Position numbers and translations under genes: made by a program. From CAYOSF01 sp964406605 (lineage in GTDB: Bacteria > Chloroflexota > Dehalococcoidia > DSTF01 > RBG-16-68-14), in the NCBI GenBank assembly GCA_964406605.1, contig CAYOSF010000010.1:124001-188000 (forward strand): DNA of 64,000 nucleotides. The letters run 5' to 3'. Positions 43,246 through 51,782 of the stretch are shown here, piece by piece; the stretch's first letter is position 1, and each line of letters opens with the position of its first letter. A model generated the notes under the pieces. That model searched no databases and was not told where the DNA came from. It saw nothing but the letters and a program-made list of their open reading frames with translations.

Positions 43246-43716
43246 GTGCACCCAATCTACCCAGTGGATGAGCAGGGGAACATCAAGATCCGTCCCATCG
43301 GGTACGTGCGTTCGCCGATCCAACACGAGCAGACGGGCGGCTTCCTCGAGGTGGAGAGCGAGATTGTGCTGGAGCCTCAGTTCGAACCACTGCTCCATGG
43401 GATCGAGGACTTCTCACACCTGAACGTTCTTTACTGGCTCGCCGGGATCCACGCGTGCACGCCCGAACGTCGGCCTCAGGGGCGGGACGACGTGCCTGTG
43501 CTCGGCATCCTGGCGACGCGGTGACCCGACCGCCCCAACCCGGTCGGGTTGAGCACGGTGCGACTGGCGTCCCGACGAGGCGCAACACTAGTTGTCAATG
43601 GTCTGGATGCTATCGACGGCAGTCCCGTTATTGACGTCAAGCCCTGGTATCCGCCCTACGACCGCCCCACGGAGGAACCCCAAGTTCCCGACTACGTCTA
43701 TCGGCTCGCGTACTGA
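43246..43716 (+). CDS. trmO: TrmO/TsaA-like tRNA m6t6A methyltransferase interrupted by one in-frame TGA
   Basis: GTG 43246 (AGGAGG seven bases upstream) opens a 92-codon frame: IRPIGYVRSPI, ETEFVES-like LEVESEIVLEPQFEPLLHGI, DFSHLNVLYWL and VPVLGILATR. A TGA at 43522-43524 follows, yet the same frame continues with PDRPNPVGLSTVRLASRRG, LVVNGLDAIDGSPVIDVKPW and PDYVYRLAY to a second TGA at 43714. The RPNPVGL motif and C-terminus are exactly what the family needs, so 156 residues would be complete with one readthrough. The TGA replaces a residue just before the RPNP motif, where I recall Ser, Ala or Cys. A 9-bp perfect stem (43524-43532 with 43541-43549) begins in the TGA. The enzyme would methylate t6A37 of tRNA-Thr using SAM. 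Confidence 0.75.
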
Positions 43717-43852
43717 GGAAGGGCAGGGCCGCGGGAAGCCGGCGGCACGCATGCCGTCGGGGCCGGCGCCGCCTTTCCGCCGAGCGAGCCTAGGGCAGCG
43801 CCCGTGGCCGGCGTCGGTGCGCGCAGATTGGGCTAGGCGGACGATTGAACTA

Positions 43853-43861
43853 TGCTATACT
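43853..43861 (+). promoter_or_regulatory. Extended -10 box (TGC TATACT)
   Basis: TGC-TATACT, 45 bases before ATG 43906, followed by a strong GAGGAGGAGG ribosome site. This AT-rich patch stands out in high-GC surroundings. No -35 is needed for an extended -10 promoter, and none is obvious. Confidence 0.5.
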
Positions 43862-43905
43862 ACCTATAGGCATTAGCCCACACTAATATCGAGGAGGAGG
43901 ATGAC

Positions 43906-44235
43906 ATGGCAAGGATATTCGTCAGGCACCACGTGAGGGACTTCGCCACCTGGAAGCCGATCTTTGACGAGCATGAGCCGACCCGGAGAGCGTACGGCAT
44001 CACCGCTCATGAGCTCTACCAGGGGACGGACGATCCCAATGACATAACCCTCGTGTTTGAGACGGGGGACCTGGAGCGGGCCAAGGCGTTTGCCGCGTCC
44101 GAAGACCTGCGGTCCGCGATGGAGCGAGCCGGGGTGGATGGACCGCCGCAGGTCTGGTTCGTGGAGGACGTCGAGGAGAAGAAGTACTCGAAGTCCATGG
44201 CTGAGACGCCGGAGGGCGTCACTGCTTCGACCTAG
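43906..44235 (+). CDS. Small dimeric alpha/beta-barrel protein (monooxygenase/cyclase-like)
   Basis: 109 residues with a strong ribosome site. ARIFVRHHVRDFATWKPIFDE, ITLVFETGDLERAKAFAASE and PPQVWFVEDVEE reproduce the beta-alpha-beta-beta-alpha-beta pattern of ferredoxin-like dimeric barrels (antibiotic-biosynthesis monooxygenase and DUF3764-type relatives). Such proteins act on or bind aromatic compounds or heme without a metal. The 20 C-terminal residues are polar and disordered. Function unknown. Confidence 0.65.
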   Translation: MARIFVRHHVRDFATWKPIFDEHEPTRRAYGITAHELYQGTDDPNDITLVFETGDLERAKAFAASEDLRSAMERAGVDGPPQVWFVEDVEEKKYSKSMAETPEGVTAST

Positions 44236-44529
44236 GGCGCCGCTTGCCATAGCCATGGCCGCGGGCCGTGGAGCGGCAGAGCGCGGCCATGGCGCCGTGG
44301 TTTCCGGTGCCGTCGGGTGGAGGGGTACGGCGCTGTCAAGCTAGATCGTCGCTGGCGCCCGCGGCAAGCGACCGGGTGGATCGCCGTCGAGGGGAGAGCG
44401 CCGTTGAGGCGTCGACCGGGAAGCGGCGCGGAACATCCGAATGCCGCCGACGGCTCACGCCGTGCTGTAGAGGGTGGGGGCCCTTGGCTTGACGGCGCAC
44501 ACTCCGCCTAACAGATTGGGGACGGATTG

Positions 44530-45099
44530 ATGAACAGATTGGAAGGTATCGAAAATCGAGGCAGTTCAGTCGTAGGCGATCACGGCGGGTCGACCAGCAT
44601 CACCTCGCTGGCTGCTGACCTAGCTAGTCAAGATGGACGGGCGCGTGCGAATGCGCGGGGGTCTCTGGTCGCGATCGGTCGACCGGCCATCGCTCCCTTG
44701 ACCGAAGCACTGGCAGACTCGAGGACACAGGTGAGGTGGGAGGCGGTCAAAATCCTAGGCGAGATGCTGGATCCGGCGGCAGCCCCAGCGCTGGTGGAAG
44801 CCCTGCGAGATGCCCAGTCCGGTGTCCGCTGGCTGGCCGCCGAGGGATTGATCGCCCTTGGGCCCAGCGGGTTGGAGCCGTTGCTGCAGGCGCTGGTCAA
44901 GCACTCTGATTCAGCATGGCTGCGGGAGGGTGCCCACCACGTGCTCCGCGACCTGGCCAGGGGCAACCTTGAGAAGGTCGTCAGACCGGTCTTGACTGCG
45001 CTGGAGGACATCGAGCCGTCGCTGGAGGTGCCGTGGGCGGCAGAAGCCGCGCTGGATGCGATGGCAAAGGTCAGTCTGCGCGGCCGCGGGACACGATAG
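44530..45099 (+). CDS. HEAT-repeat protein
   Basis: 189 residues from ATG 44530 (a TTG directly before it is an alternative). After a polar N-terminus there are four to five helical pairs with the PBS-lyase/HEAT pattern: VRWEAVKILGEMLDPAAAPALVEAL, VRWLAAEGLIALGPSGLEPLLQAL and WLREGAHHVLRDLA. Short HEAT proteins are protein-protein adaptors. The 294 bases upstream (44236-44529) show no gene. No partner is suggested by the context. Confidence 0.75.
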   Translation: MNRLEGIENRGSSVVGDHGGSTSITSLAADLASQDGRARANARGSLVAIGRPAIAPLTEALADSRTQVRWEAVKILGEMLDPAAAPALVEALRDAQSGVRWLAAEGLIALGPSGLEPLLQALVKHSDSAWLREGAHHVLRDLARGNLEKVVRPVLTALEDIEPSLEVPWAAEAALDAMAKVSLRGRGTR

Positions 45100-45131
45100 G
45101 CACCCAGGGCCTGGACGGCGCCCTCGGGTCC

Positions 45132-45803
45132 TCAGCCGTAGACGCTCCAGTTGGACGCGTAGGCGTGCAGTCGAAGCTTGCGGGCCACCGCGAGCGACGC
45201 GCCGTTGTCCCAGGACGTGCTGTAGAGTGGGGTGCGGCCGGTCGCCCGGACCGCGAGCGCCCAGGCGGCGGTGACGCGCGGGGCAAGGCCGCGGCCGCGG
45301 AAGGGCTCCGCGGTCTCCAGACCGGCCTCGGCGGCCTCCCCGGAGCGGCGGGCGCAGAAGCACACGCTTGCAGCGTGACCGTCCTCGAGCACTGCGACCA
45401 CCGGCGAGCAGCCGGGTATCTCCTCCTCGGTCCAGCCTCGGAAGTAGCGCTCGAGCGCCCGCATGTCGTCGACGAGGACGACCCGGCCGGGGTCCGGCAG
45501 GGCGTCGGGAAACGAAAAGGCGGGGCCCGACGAGACGCGGCCGCCGAGCAGCGACTCATAGCGTTCGGCGTGCACCGGCTGCTCGCGCAGGTCAGCCGCG
45601 GGCCGTTCGCTGCGGGCGAGAGCATTGATCTCCGCCGCGATTCCGTCGGGCACGTCGGCGCGGACGGCCCAGACGCAGGCCGCGACGCTGCGTACGAGGC
45701 AGAAGAGCGGTGGCGAGTTCGGGCCGGGCTCTCGGGTCGCTGCGATGCGACCGCGCTCGTCGAGGGCGTACAGGGTGCGCAGATGGAGGTCGGGTGTCGT
45801 CAT
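45132..45803 (-). CDS. GNAT family N-acetyltransferase
   Basis: 223 residues from ATG 45803. The C-terminal 90 residues hold the acetyl-CoA site: VAVLEDGHAASVCFCARRSG, TAEPFRGRGLAPRVTAAWA (the Q/RxxGxG/A loop as RGRGLA), then STSWDNGASLAVARKLRL, the substrate-side Asn helix. The N-terminal half is poorly conserved, as in GNAT proteins with an extra recognition domain. It acetylates an unknown amine. Confidence 0.8.
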   Translation of the reverse strand: MTTPDLHLRTLYALDERGRIAATREPGPNSPPLFCLVRSVAACVWAVRADVPDGIAAEINALARSERPAADLREQPVHAERYESLLGGRVSSGPAFSFPDALPDPGRVVLVDDMRALERYFRGWTEEEIPGCSPVVAVLEDGHAASVCFCARRSGEAAEAGLETAEPFRGRGLAPRVTAAWALAVRATGRTPLYSTSWDNGASLAVARKLRLHAYASNWSVYG

Positions 45804-46027
45804 CTGGTTGATGATAGGCTCGGTCTGCGTGAGCGTGCTAGCACGGGGGCTTCGCACCGCCAGCGCCGAACGTTCCACTGACTCGTGCGATCGGATCTCA
45901 AACAGCCGCTCCGAGTGTCCGTCGATCGACTTGACTCCCACCGCCGGCGCTGGCGATCATGCATCACCAGGGCCGTATGGTCCTGGCGTTGTTCGAAGCC
46001 TCGCACAAGGAAACGCAGTCTTTTCCG

Positions 46028-47251
46028 ATGACCGACCTGTCGAGAGACGAAGCGCGGAGGATCGCGGTGGCGGCGCAAGGCTTTGCCGATCCAAGACCGG
46101 CTGGACGGGTAGATATCCGGCACCTCCGGCGGATTCTTCGGCGTGTCGGGCTGCTGCAGATCGACTCGGTGAATGTGCTGGTGCGGTCGCACTACTTGCC
46201 GCTCTTCTCACGGCTCGGTCCCTACCCTGTGTCCCTGCTCGACGACGCCGTTTACCGGCGCCGGGAGTTGTTCGAGACGTGGGCCCATGTGGCTTCGCTC
46301 GTGCCCGTCGAGGTCTACCCGCTGCTGCGATATCGAATGGACGGCGGGGTGCCGTGGAAGCGCCTGGGGCGGTGGGTGCAGGGGAACGGACGCTACATCG
46401 ACGCGGTCCTTGACGAGGTACGGCGCAAGGGCCCGCTCTCACCCGCCGAGCTGGAAGATCCAGGCGGTCGTGCAGGTCCGTGGTGGGGCTGGTCCAAGGG
46501 CAAGAACGCGATGGAGTGGCACTTTCGGAAGGGGCGCGTGATGGTGCACGACAGACGCAACTTCGAGCGCGTCTACGACCTGACAGAGCGCATCCTGCCT
46601 CGGCGCGTGCTCGTCGGCGACGCGCTCGACGAGGCCAAGGCACAGCGCGCGCTCCTGCTGCTGGCGGCGCGGTCGTGCGGCGTCGGTATCGCGCGTGACC
46701 TCGCCGACTACTACCGTTTGCCGCTTCCACGCGCTCGCGAGCTGCTCCGCGAGCTGGCGAGCGCGGGAACGCTGCGCGAAGTGCGCGTCGAAGGCTGGCG
46801 GGAGCCGGCCTACATGCTCCCAGACGCCCGGCTGCCGCGTTCGGTCGCTGCGCACGCTCTGCTCTCGCCATTCGACTCCCTCATCTGGGAGCGCAGTCGC
46901 ACCGAGCGGCTCTTCGCTTTCCACTACCGGATTGAGGTCTATCTACCGGAGAGGAAACGCCAGTACGGCTACTACGTGCTCCCCTACCTACTCGGAGATC
47001 GGTTGGCAGCGCGCGTCGATCTCAAGGCCGACCGTGCGAGGAGTCTCCTGCTCGTGAAAGGAGCGTTCGTCGAACGCGAAGAAGACCCGCCCGTCGTCGC
47101 CCGAGAACTCGCTACCGAGCTTCGGCTGATGGCAGAATGGCTCCGGCTCGAAGACGTGAGCGCGGCGCGACGAGGCAATCTGTCGGTGCAGCTTCGGGAG
47201 GCGCTGAGAAGGCCGAAAAGGCGCCGCCCGATGTCGCGCGAGAGCGGGTGA
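46028..47251 (+). CDS. ycaQ: YcaQ-like winged-helix DNA glycosylase (crosslink repair)
   Basis: 407 residues from ATG 46028 (a frame from 45959 adds weak sequence). RILRRVGLLQIDSVNVLVRSHYLPLFSRLG, LFETWAHVASLVPVEVYPLL, LLLLAARSCGVGIARDLADYYRLP and SPFDSLIWERSRTERLFAF follow the HTH_42/YcaQ/AlkX order of tandem winged helices. Family members unhook interstrand DNA crosslinks made by agents such as mustards and azinomycin. The QxDS-type catalytic region (QIDSVN) is present. Single gene, followed by a TCGCAC-loop hairpin. Confidence 0.85.
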   Translation: MTDLSRDEARRIAVAAQGFADPRPAGRVDIRHLRRILRRVGLLQIDSVNVLVRSHYLPLFSRLGPYPVSLLDDAVYRRRELFETWAHVASLVPVEVYPLLRYRMDGGVPWKRLGRWVQGNGRYIDAVLDEVRRKGPLSPAELEDPGGRAGPWWGWSKGKNAMEWHFRKGRVMVHDRRNFERVYDLTERILPRRVLVGDALDEAKAQRALLLLAARSCGVGIARDLADYYRLPLPRARELLRELASAGTLREVRVEGWREPAYMLPDARLPRSVAAHALLSPFDSLIWERSRTERLFAFHYRIEVYLPERKRQYGYYVLPYLLGDRLAARVDLKADRARSLLLVKGAFVEREEDPPVVARELATELRLMAEWLRLEDVSAARRGNLSVQLREALRRPKRRRPMSRESG

Positions 47252-47307
47252 CGCGTTCGCATGGCCGACCGGCTCGCCGATAGCGACCCGCGCCCGGTCA
47301 AGCCCAC

Positions 47308-47331
47308 GTCGCACAATCGCACTTGGCCGGC
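47308..47331 (+). repeat. TCGCAC-loop intergenic hairpin, copy A
   Basis: GTCGCACAA-TCGCAC-TTGGCCGGC. CAA/TTG closes the loop, and an outer GTCG/CGGC stem pairs after a 2x2 mismatch. It lies 57 bases past the ycaQ-like stop. See also copies at 48918, 53428, 54484 and 59161. Confidence 0.5.
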
Positions 47332-47497
47332 AACTCGCGCGATGCGCCCGCAGGGTCATCGCCGCATGAGCGATGTGCCGCGGTGGTTCGCCGTATCCGC
47401 GGCCGGCCGGCGGAAGCCGGCGGCCCGGTTGCACGCCGACGCGCGCCGTGCTAGCTTGCGGCCACGAAGGCACGAGAGCAGCGAAAGCGGAGGCTGC

Positions 47498-48892
47498 ATG
47501 CTCACGCGACTTACCCCTCCAGGACTTGGTGTTCTTCTCGCAGCGCTCGTCGTGGGGACAGCCCTGCTGTGGCCGGCCGCCGATTCGGGCTGGGCGTCGG
47601 GCCCAATCGTGTCGGTGACGGCCGGAGGCGAGCATACGTGCGCTCTGACTTTGGCGGGTCGGGTGAAGTGCTGGGGTGACAACTTCCGCGGCCAATTGGG
47701 GGACGGGACGTCCACTGACCGCAGCGTGCCCGTGGATGTGGTGGGTCTTGGAAGCGGGGTTGCTGGCGTCACTGCGGGGCAGCAACACACCTGCGCCTGG
47801 ATGCCGTCGGGCACGGCGGGGTGTTGGGGATCGAACACCTACGGCCAGTTGGGAGATGGGTCAGGTGCGCCCCAGCAGTTCACGCCGTCGACCGTGGTGG
47901 GTCTGACAAACGCGGCGGCATTGAGCGCGGGGTCTGACCACACCTGCGCTCTGACGAACGCCGGAGGCGTGAAGTGCTGGGGGCGGAACGATTTCGGTCA
48001 AGTGGGCGATGGAACCACGACGCATCGTCCCACGCCCGTAGGCGTGACCGGGCTGGGCAGCGGCGTCGCCGCTGTCGCGGCCGGCGGCAACCATACGTGC
48101 GCCCTGACGACGGCGGGGGGCGTCAAGTGCTGGGGTCGCAACAACCAGGGCCAGCTCGGAGACGGTACGACGATTGACCGAACGACGCCGGTCAACGTGG
48201 TTGGGTTGACGAGTGGCGTCGCCGCCATCGCTCCCGGGTTTCTCCATACCTGTGCGCTCACGACGGGCGGTGACGTGAAGTGCTGGGGGCGGAACGACCA
48301 CGGCCAGCTCGGGGACGGCACCGGGACCCCCCGACCGACACCGGTCAGCGTGCTTGGCCTGCCGGCGGGCACGACTGCCGTGGCCTCCGGCGGCAGCCAC
48401 ACGTGCGCCGTCACCGCCGGCAGCCGCGTTCGATGCTGGGGTTGGAACGGGTTCGGGCAGCTTGGGGACGGCACGACGGTGAGCCAGAACAGAGCGGTAG
48501 GCGTGTGCGCCGACGCGACGTGCGCCGGCCCCCTAGAGGACGTAGCCAGCGTCGATGCCGGTTACACGCACACTTGTGCCGTGACCATGGAGACCGGGAC
48601 CAGATGCTGGGGGAGCAACGGCAACGGCCAGCTGGGGGACAGCACCACGATCGATCGGCGCGCACCGGTGCACGTCCTACTCGCCAAGGCTGTGCGTATT
48701 GGGGACGTGAACTGTGATGGAGCCATCAATAGCGTGGACGCGGCACTCGTCCTGCAGTTGGTGGCCGGCCTCGTCCCATCCCTGCCCTGCCAGATTGCCG
48801 GGGATGCCGACCTGGACGATTCCGTCAACTCAATCGACGCGGCGCTCATCCTGCAGTTCACCGCGGGCCTCATCGGTCACCTGCCGCCGTAG
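47498..48892 (+). CDS. Secreted RCC1-repeat beta-propeller with C-terminal dockerin
   Basis: 464 residues from ATG 47498 (GCGGAGG upstream). A signal peptide is followed by seven RCC1-type units with the bacterial pattern AGGxHTCALTxxGxVKCWGxNxxGQLGDGT; each unit has one HTCA and one CWG Cys, likely a disulfide. Seven units fill one RCC1 propeller. The C-terminus has two dockerin-like loops ([19 protein letters not shown] and [19 protein letters not shown]). It is presumably an extracellular binding or assembly protein. A close relative, also of seven units, is at 51783 on the opposite strand. Confidence 0.88.
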   Translation: MLTRLTPPGLGVLLAALVVGTALLWPAADSGWASGPIVSVTAGGEHTCALTLAGRVKCWGDNFRGQLGDGTSTDRSVPVDVVGLGSGVAGVTAGQQHTCAWMPSGTAGCWGSNTYGQLGDGSGAPQQFTPSTVVGLTNAAALSAGSDHTCALTNAGGVKCWGRNDFGQVGDGTTTHRPTPVGVTGLGSGVAAVAAGGNHTCALTTAGGVKCWGRNNQGQLGDGTTIDRTTPVNVVGLTSGVAAIAPGFLHTCALTTGGDVKCWGRNDHGQLGDGTGTPRPTPVSVLGLPAGTTAVASGGSHTCAVTAGSRVRCWGWNGFGQLGDGTTVSQNRAVGVCADATCAGPLEDVASVDAGYTHTCAVTMETGTRCWGSNGNGQLGDSTTIDRRAPVHVLLAKAVRIGDVNCDGAINSVDAALVLQLVAGLVPSLPCQIAGDADLDDSVNSIDAALILQFTAGLIGHLPP

Positions 48893-48917
48893 CGGGCGAA
48901 AGCCGACCGCCAAGATC

Positions 48918-48933
48918 GCACGATCGCACGTGC
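48918..48933 (+). repeat. TCGCAC-loop intergenic hairpin, copy E (degenerate)
   Basis: GCACG-ATCGCA-CGTGC, a perfect 5-bp stem with the loop shifted by one base relative to the other copies, 25 bases after the RCC1 gene stop. The rest of 48893-49073 contains no supported gene. Confidence 0.35.
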
Positions 48934-49073
48934 CCGCGGGTGCCTGAGGACTGGCTTCTGGCCCAGCGTCTCGTTCGCGAGCAGCGGGCCGGCAATACCA
49001 GCCCCTGGCGCCGCGCGTCGTCCTCCTTCGCCTTTAGCCTGTAGGGCCCGATCAGGTACGCTGTGCCAACGTG

Positions 49074-50120
49074 ATGTCTGCTCTCCTGCGGGTGCTAGTC
49101 GTTGCCTCACTTGTAGCCGTCGGAGCAGCCTGCGGTCGAACGGATTCTGTGGACGGGCCTGCAGAGACGGAATCTGAGATTGGCCCCGCACCGGCGCTGT
49201 CGGACGTCCAATTCTGGGCGTATCAGATCCAAGGCCTTGATCGAGGGGACGCCATCGCCGACCTCGCGAACTCTCACTACGACCTGATCGTTGTCGAGCC
49301 CACCCGAACGGTCGCCGGCAACGAGGGGTTCGACACGGCGAGCGCCGTCGCGCGCATCAAAGCGAGCGCCAACAGTTCCGGCGACGGGCGGAAGATCGTG
49401 CTGGCGTACATCGACATCGGAGAAGCTGAGGACTACCGGACGTACTGGGACGACGCTTGGAGCGCGCCTTCAGGAGATGGGCGTGGAAACCCCGACTTCC
49501 TCGTCGCGCCTGATCCCGACGGCTGGTCCGGCGACTATCCGGTTGCGTTCTGGGACGGCCGGTGGAAGGACATTGTCATCTACGACGACGACAGCCTGAT
49601 CGACGCGGCGATAGCCGACGGCTTCGATGGCATCTATCTTGACTGGGTAGAGGCATATGATGACGTGAGCGTGATCGATGCGGCGGAGGAAGACGGCGTA
49701 GACGCGGCAACGGAGATGGTCGCGTTCATCCGAGAGATGCGTGAGTTCGCGGAGGAGAGGCACCCTGGATTCCTGATCGTGGCCCAGAACGGGGCGGATC
49801 TGCTCGATGGTCACCCGGAGTACCTCGATCTCATCGACGGTCTGGCGCAGGAAGACCTCTCGTTTCTTGGAGACGCGGACACCGGCTGGGATGGCCCGGA
49901 CTCCGGAGACATCCCGCAGGACGAGGGGTACCACAACTACCTCCTTGGCGTGCTCGAGCGCTACGCTGCCGAAGGCATCCCGACCTTCTGCGTTCAGTAC
50001 GCCAGAGAGCCGGAGAACGTCGAGCGGGCGCTGGAGGATGCCGACGATGTCGGGTGCGTTCCGTACGTTACGCTGACGCCCTTGGATCGCCTCACCGATA
50101 CCCCACCACCCGGATATTGA
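49074..50120 (+). CDS. GH114-like (endo-alpha-1,4-polygalactosaminidase family) lipoprotein
   Basis: 348 residues from ATG 49074. The lipobox VGAAC (Cys near 21) predicts a lipid-anchored extracellular protein. The barrel has WAYQIQGLD, YDLIVVEPTRTV, IVLAYIDIGEAEDYRTYW, GFDGIYLDWVEAYDD and FLIVAQNGADLL, matching the GH114/TM1410-like family, with candidate acidic residues in YIDIGEAE and YLDWVEAYD. Members cleave galactosaminogalactan or related amino-sugar polymers. It sits directly after an RCC1-dockerin gene. Confidence 0.85.
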   Translation: MSALLRVLVVASLVAVGAACGRTDSVDGPAETESEIGPAPALSDVQFWAYQIQGLDRGDAIADLANSHYDLIVVEPTRTVAGNEGFDTASAVARIKASANSSGDGRKIVLAYIDIGEAEDYRTYWDDAWSAPSGDGRGNPDFLVAPDPDGWSGDYPVAFWDGRWKDIVIYDDDSLIDAAIADGFDGIYLDWVEAYDDVSVIDAAEEDGVDAATEMVAFIREMREFAEERHPGFLIVAQNGADLLDGHPEYLDLIDGLAQEDLSFLGDADTGWDGPDSGDIPQDEGYHNYLLGVLERYAAEGIPTFCVQYAREPENVERALEDADDVGCVPYVTLTPLDRLTDTPPPGY

Positions 50121-50333
50121 GGCTGATAACGGGCCGCTCCATCGTCTCTGTCGACGTCGAGGACGACGGACCTGACGACGACCCCAACGGTGGCCGCGTA
50201 TGAGCCAACAGCGGCGGTGGCTCTGGCGTGCCGGCAGTCCGTCCAGTCCGTCGCCTCGTGACACCGGCCGGCGCCCAGGCGGGCTGATCTGCTCCGTGGC
50301 GCCTTGGCGCTCCAGCGGACTGGCTAGGCCCCG

Positions 50334-51578
50334 CTACTCGACGTTCAAGAACACCGGATTGGACCAGGCGAAGCGGTCGGGACCGTCGGGCAGGTCCCGA
50401 GACGCAACCTCAACCCGGTAGTACCCGGATTCAGTCACACCGCTGTCGGCCAACGTGTCCTCGTATGCCGGCTCCATAGGGCTGATCGTCCGCCAGACCT
50501 CGCCGTTCTTGATGATGTCTATCTTGACCAGCACGGCGGTGGGGCTCTCGGAGTTGGCGTGGAGCTTCAGATTGGCTCGCCCGCCGGCGGCGGGGACACG
50601 GACGGTGCCTCCCATCAGCTCCCCGTTGACCTCGAGAGCGAGGGACGGTCCGGTAGTGGCGAAGCCGCGGCCTGCCTTGATCGCCTCGTAGACCTCTTCC
50701 GTGGTCAGGGCCCGTACGTAGATGCCGTTCTTGGCCACGCCGACGTTCGAGTCGGGGTCGCCGGTGTTGTGGGCGTCACTGTTGGCGACACCGAAGATGG
50801 GCCTATCGGCCCTGCCGTCAACGTAGGCCATGAGAAGCTGGTCCCACGAATTCAGAGGTGCCTCGGGCGCGCCGAGCCACTGTCCGACGCCCGTCAGCAG
50901 CTTGGTGGCGGAGTGGACGCCAACCCTAAGGGGAACCGATTGGCCCCCAAGGAGCGCGGGCGTGTTCAGGTCTCTCTCGCCGTAGAGACCGAGGTCGCTC
51001 AGCGTCTTCGCCAACGCCAGCGCCTCTTCGTCCACATACCCCAGCAGCCTCGCATAGCTGAAGAGGTCATCGATGTGGCTCTGGTTGTAGAGCTCAATGC
51101 AGTCCACGCCGTATTCGAGCCGCGTAGTACCCGACGTGTGGCAATGGACAGCAATGCCGCCGTTGGCGTGAATGTGGGCGGCCCACTTTGCCAGCGTCTC
51201 CGCATCCGTCGGGCCGGTGCCGGCCGGGTTGGGCGGATCCGGCCACGCCTCCTCGGGACAGACCTCGCTCGCCGCATCTCCGACAAAGGGGCTCTCGACG
51301 TTGAACCCGAGCATGTGTGATCGGTTGAATATGCTTTCGCTGCCTGTGATCTCGACACCGAGAAGGGCAAGGAAGGTGCCGGGATCCGACGCCGCAGCGG
51401 TTTCGGCGGCCAGCGCCTCCCATTTGGCCCTCGTTAGGTGTTCTCTGCAGTGGTCGGTAATGATGACGACGCTGAGGCCGCGACGAAGCGCCGCCGCCTT
51501 GACGTCTTCCACTGACCCCGTACCATCGGAGTGAGTCGTGTGTATATGACCATCGTAGTAGACCAACGAATACGGCAC
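50334..51578 (-). CDS. PHP-domain metal-dependent phosphoesterase
   Basis: 414 residues from GTG 51578. The PHP metal-site motifs are in order: YDGHIHTTHSDG (HxH), IITDHCREH, LLGVEITG, AAHIHANGGIAVHCH and GVANSDAHNTGD. The C-terminal 110 residues form a beta domain seen in CehA-type secreted phosphoesterases (VEVASRDLPD). No signal peptide is seen at this start. It probably hydrolyses phosphoester or phosphonate bonds using Zn/Mn. It converges on the GH114-like gene; the 213 bases between them show no feature. Confidence 0.85.
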   Translation of the reverse strand: MPYSLVYYDGHIHTTHSDGTGSVEDVKAAALRRGLSVVIITDHCREHLTRAKWEALAAETAAASDPGTFLALLGVEITGSESIFNRSHMLGFNVESPFVGDAASEVCPEEAWPDPPNPAGTGPTDAETLAKWAAHIHANGGIAVHCHTSGTTRLEYGVDCIELYNQSHIDDLFSYARLLGYVDEEALALAKTLSDLGLYGERDLNTPALLGGQSVPLRVGVHSATKLLTGVGQWLGAPEAPLNSWDQLLMAYVDGRADRPIFGVANSDAHNTGDPDSNVGVAKNGIYVRALTTEEVYEAIKAGRGFATTGPSLALEVNGELMGGTVRVPAAGGRANLKLHANSESPTAVLVKIDIIKNGEVWRTISPMEPAYEDTLADSGVTESGYYRVEVASRDLPDGPDRFAWSNPVFLNVE

Positions 51579-51782
51579 GGAAACAAGACCTCGGTATCAG
51601 TCTCGCGCGGGCCCCTCGTTTGCGCGGGACGCTCATACACAATGGAATACGCTGTTGCCCGCTCAGGCAAGTCCTGCCGGCAGGCAGGCTGAAATCCTGG
51701 CCCGGAGCGCGGCCCAGCCGGCACCCCGGCGCGGGGCGGTCACGCCCGCGTCCTGAGGTCAGACTATCTGCAGATGGCGCGC

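Noticed and set aside
43524..43549. Classical bacterial SECIS element after the trmO UGA
   Set aside because: The stem is perfect but the loop starts only eight bases past the UGA and lacks the early G; the conserved RPNPVG codons in high GC may create the stem by chance. Kept as an open question in the findings, not called as a SECIS.
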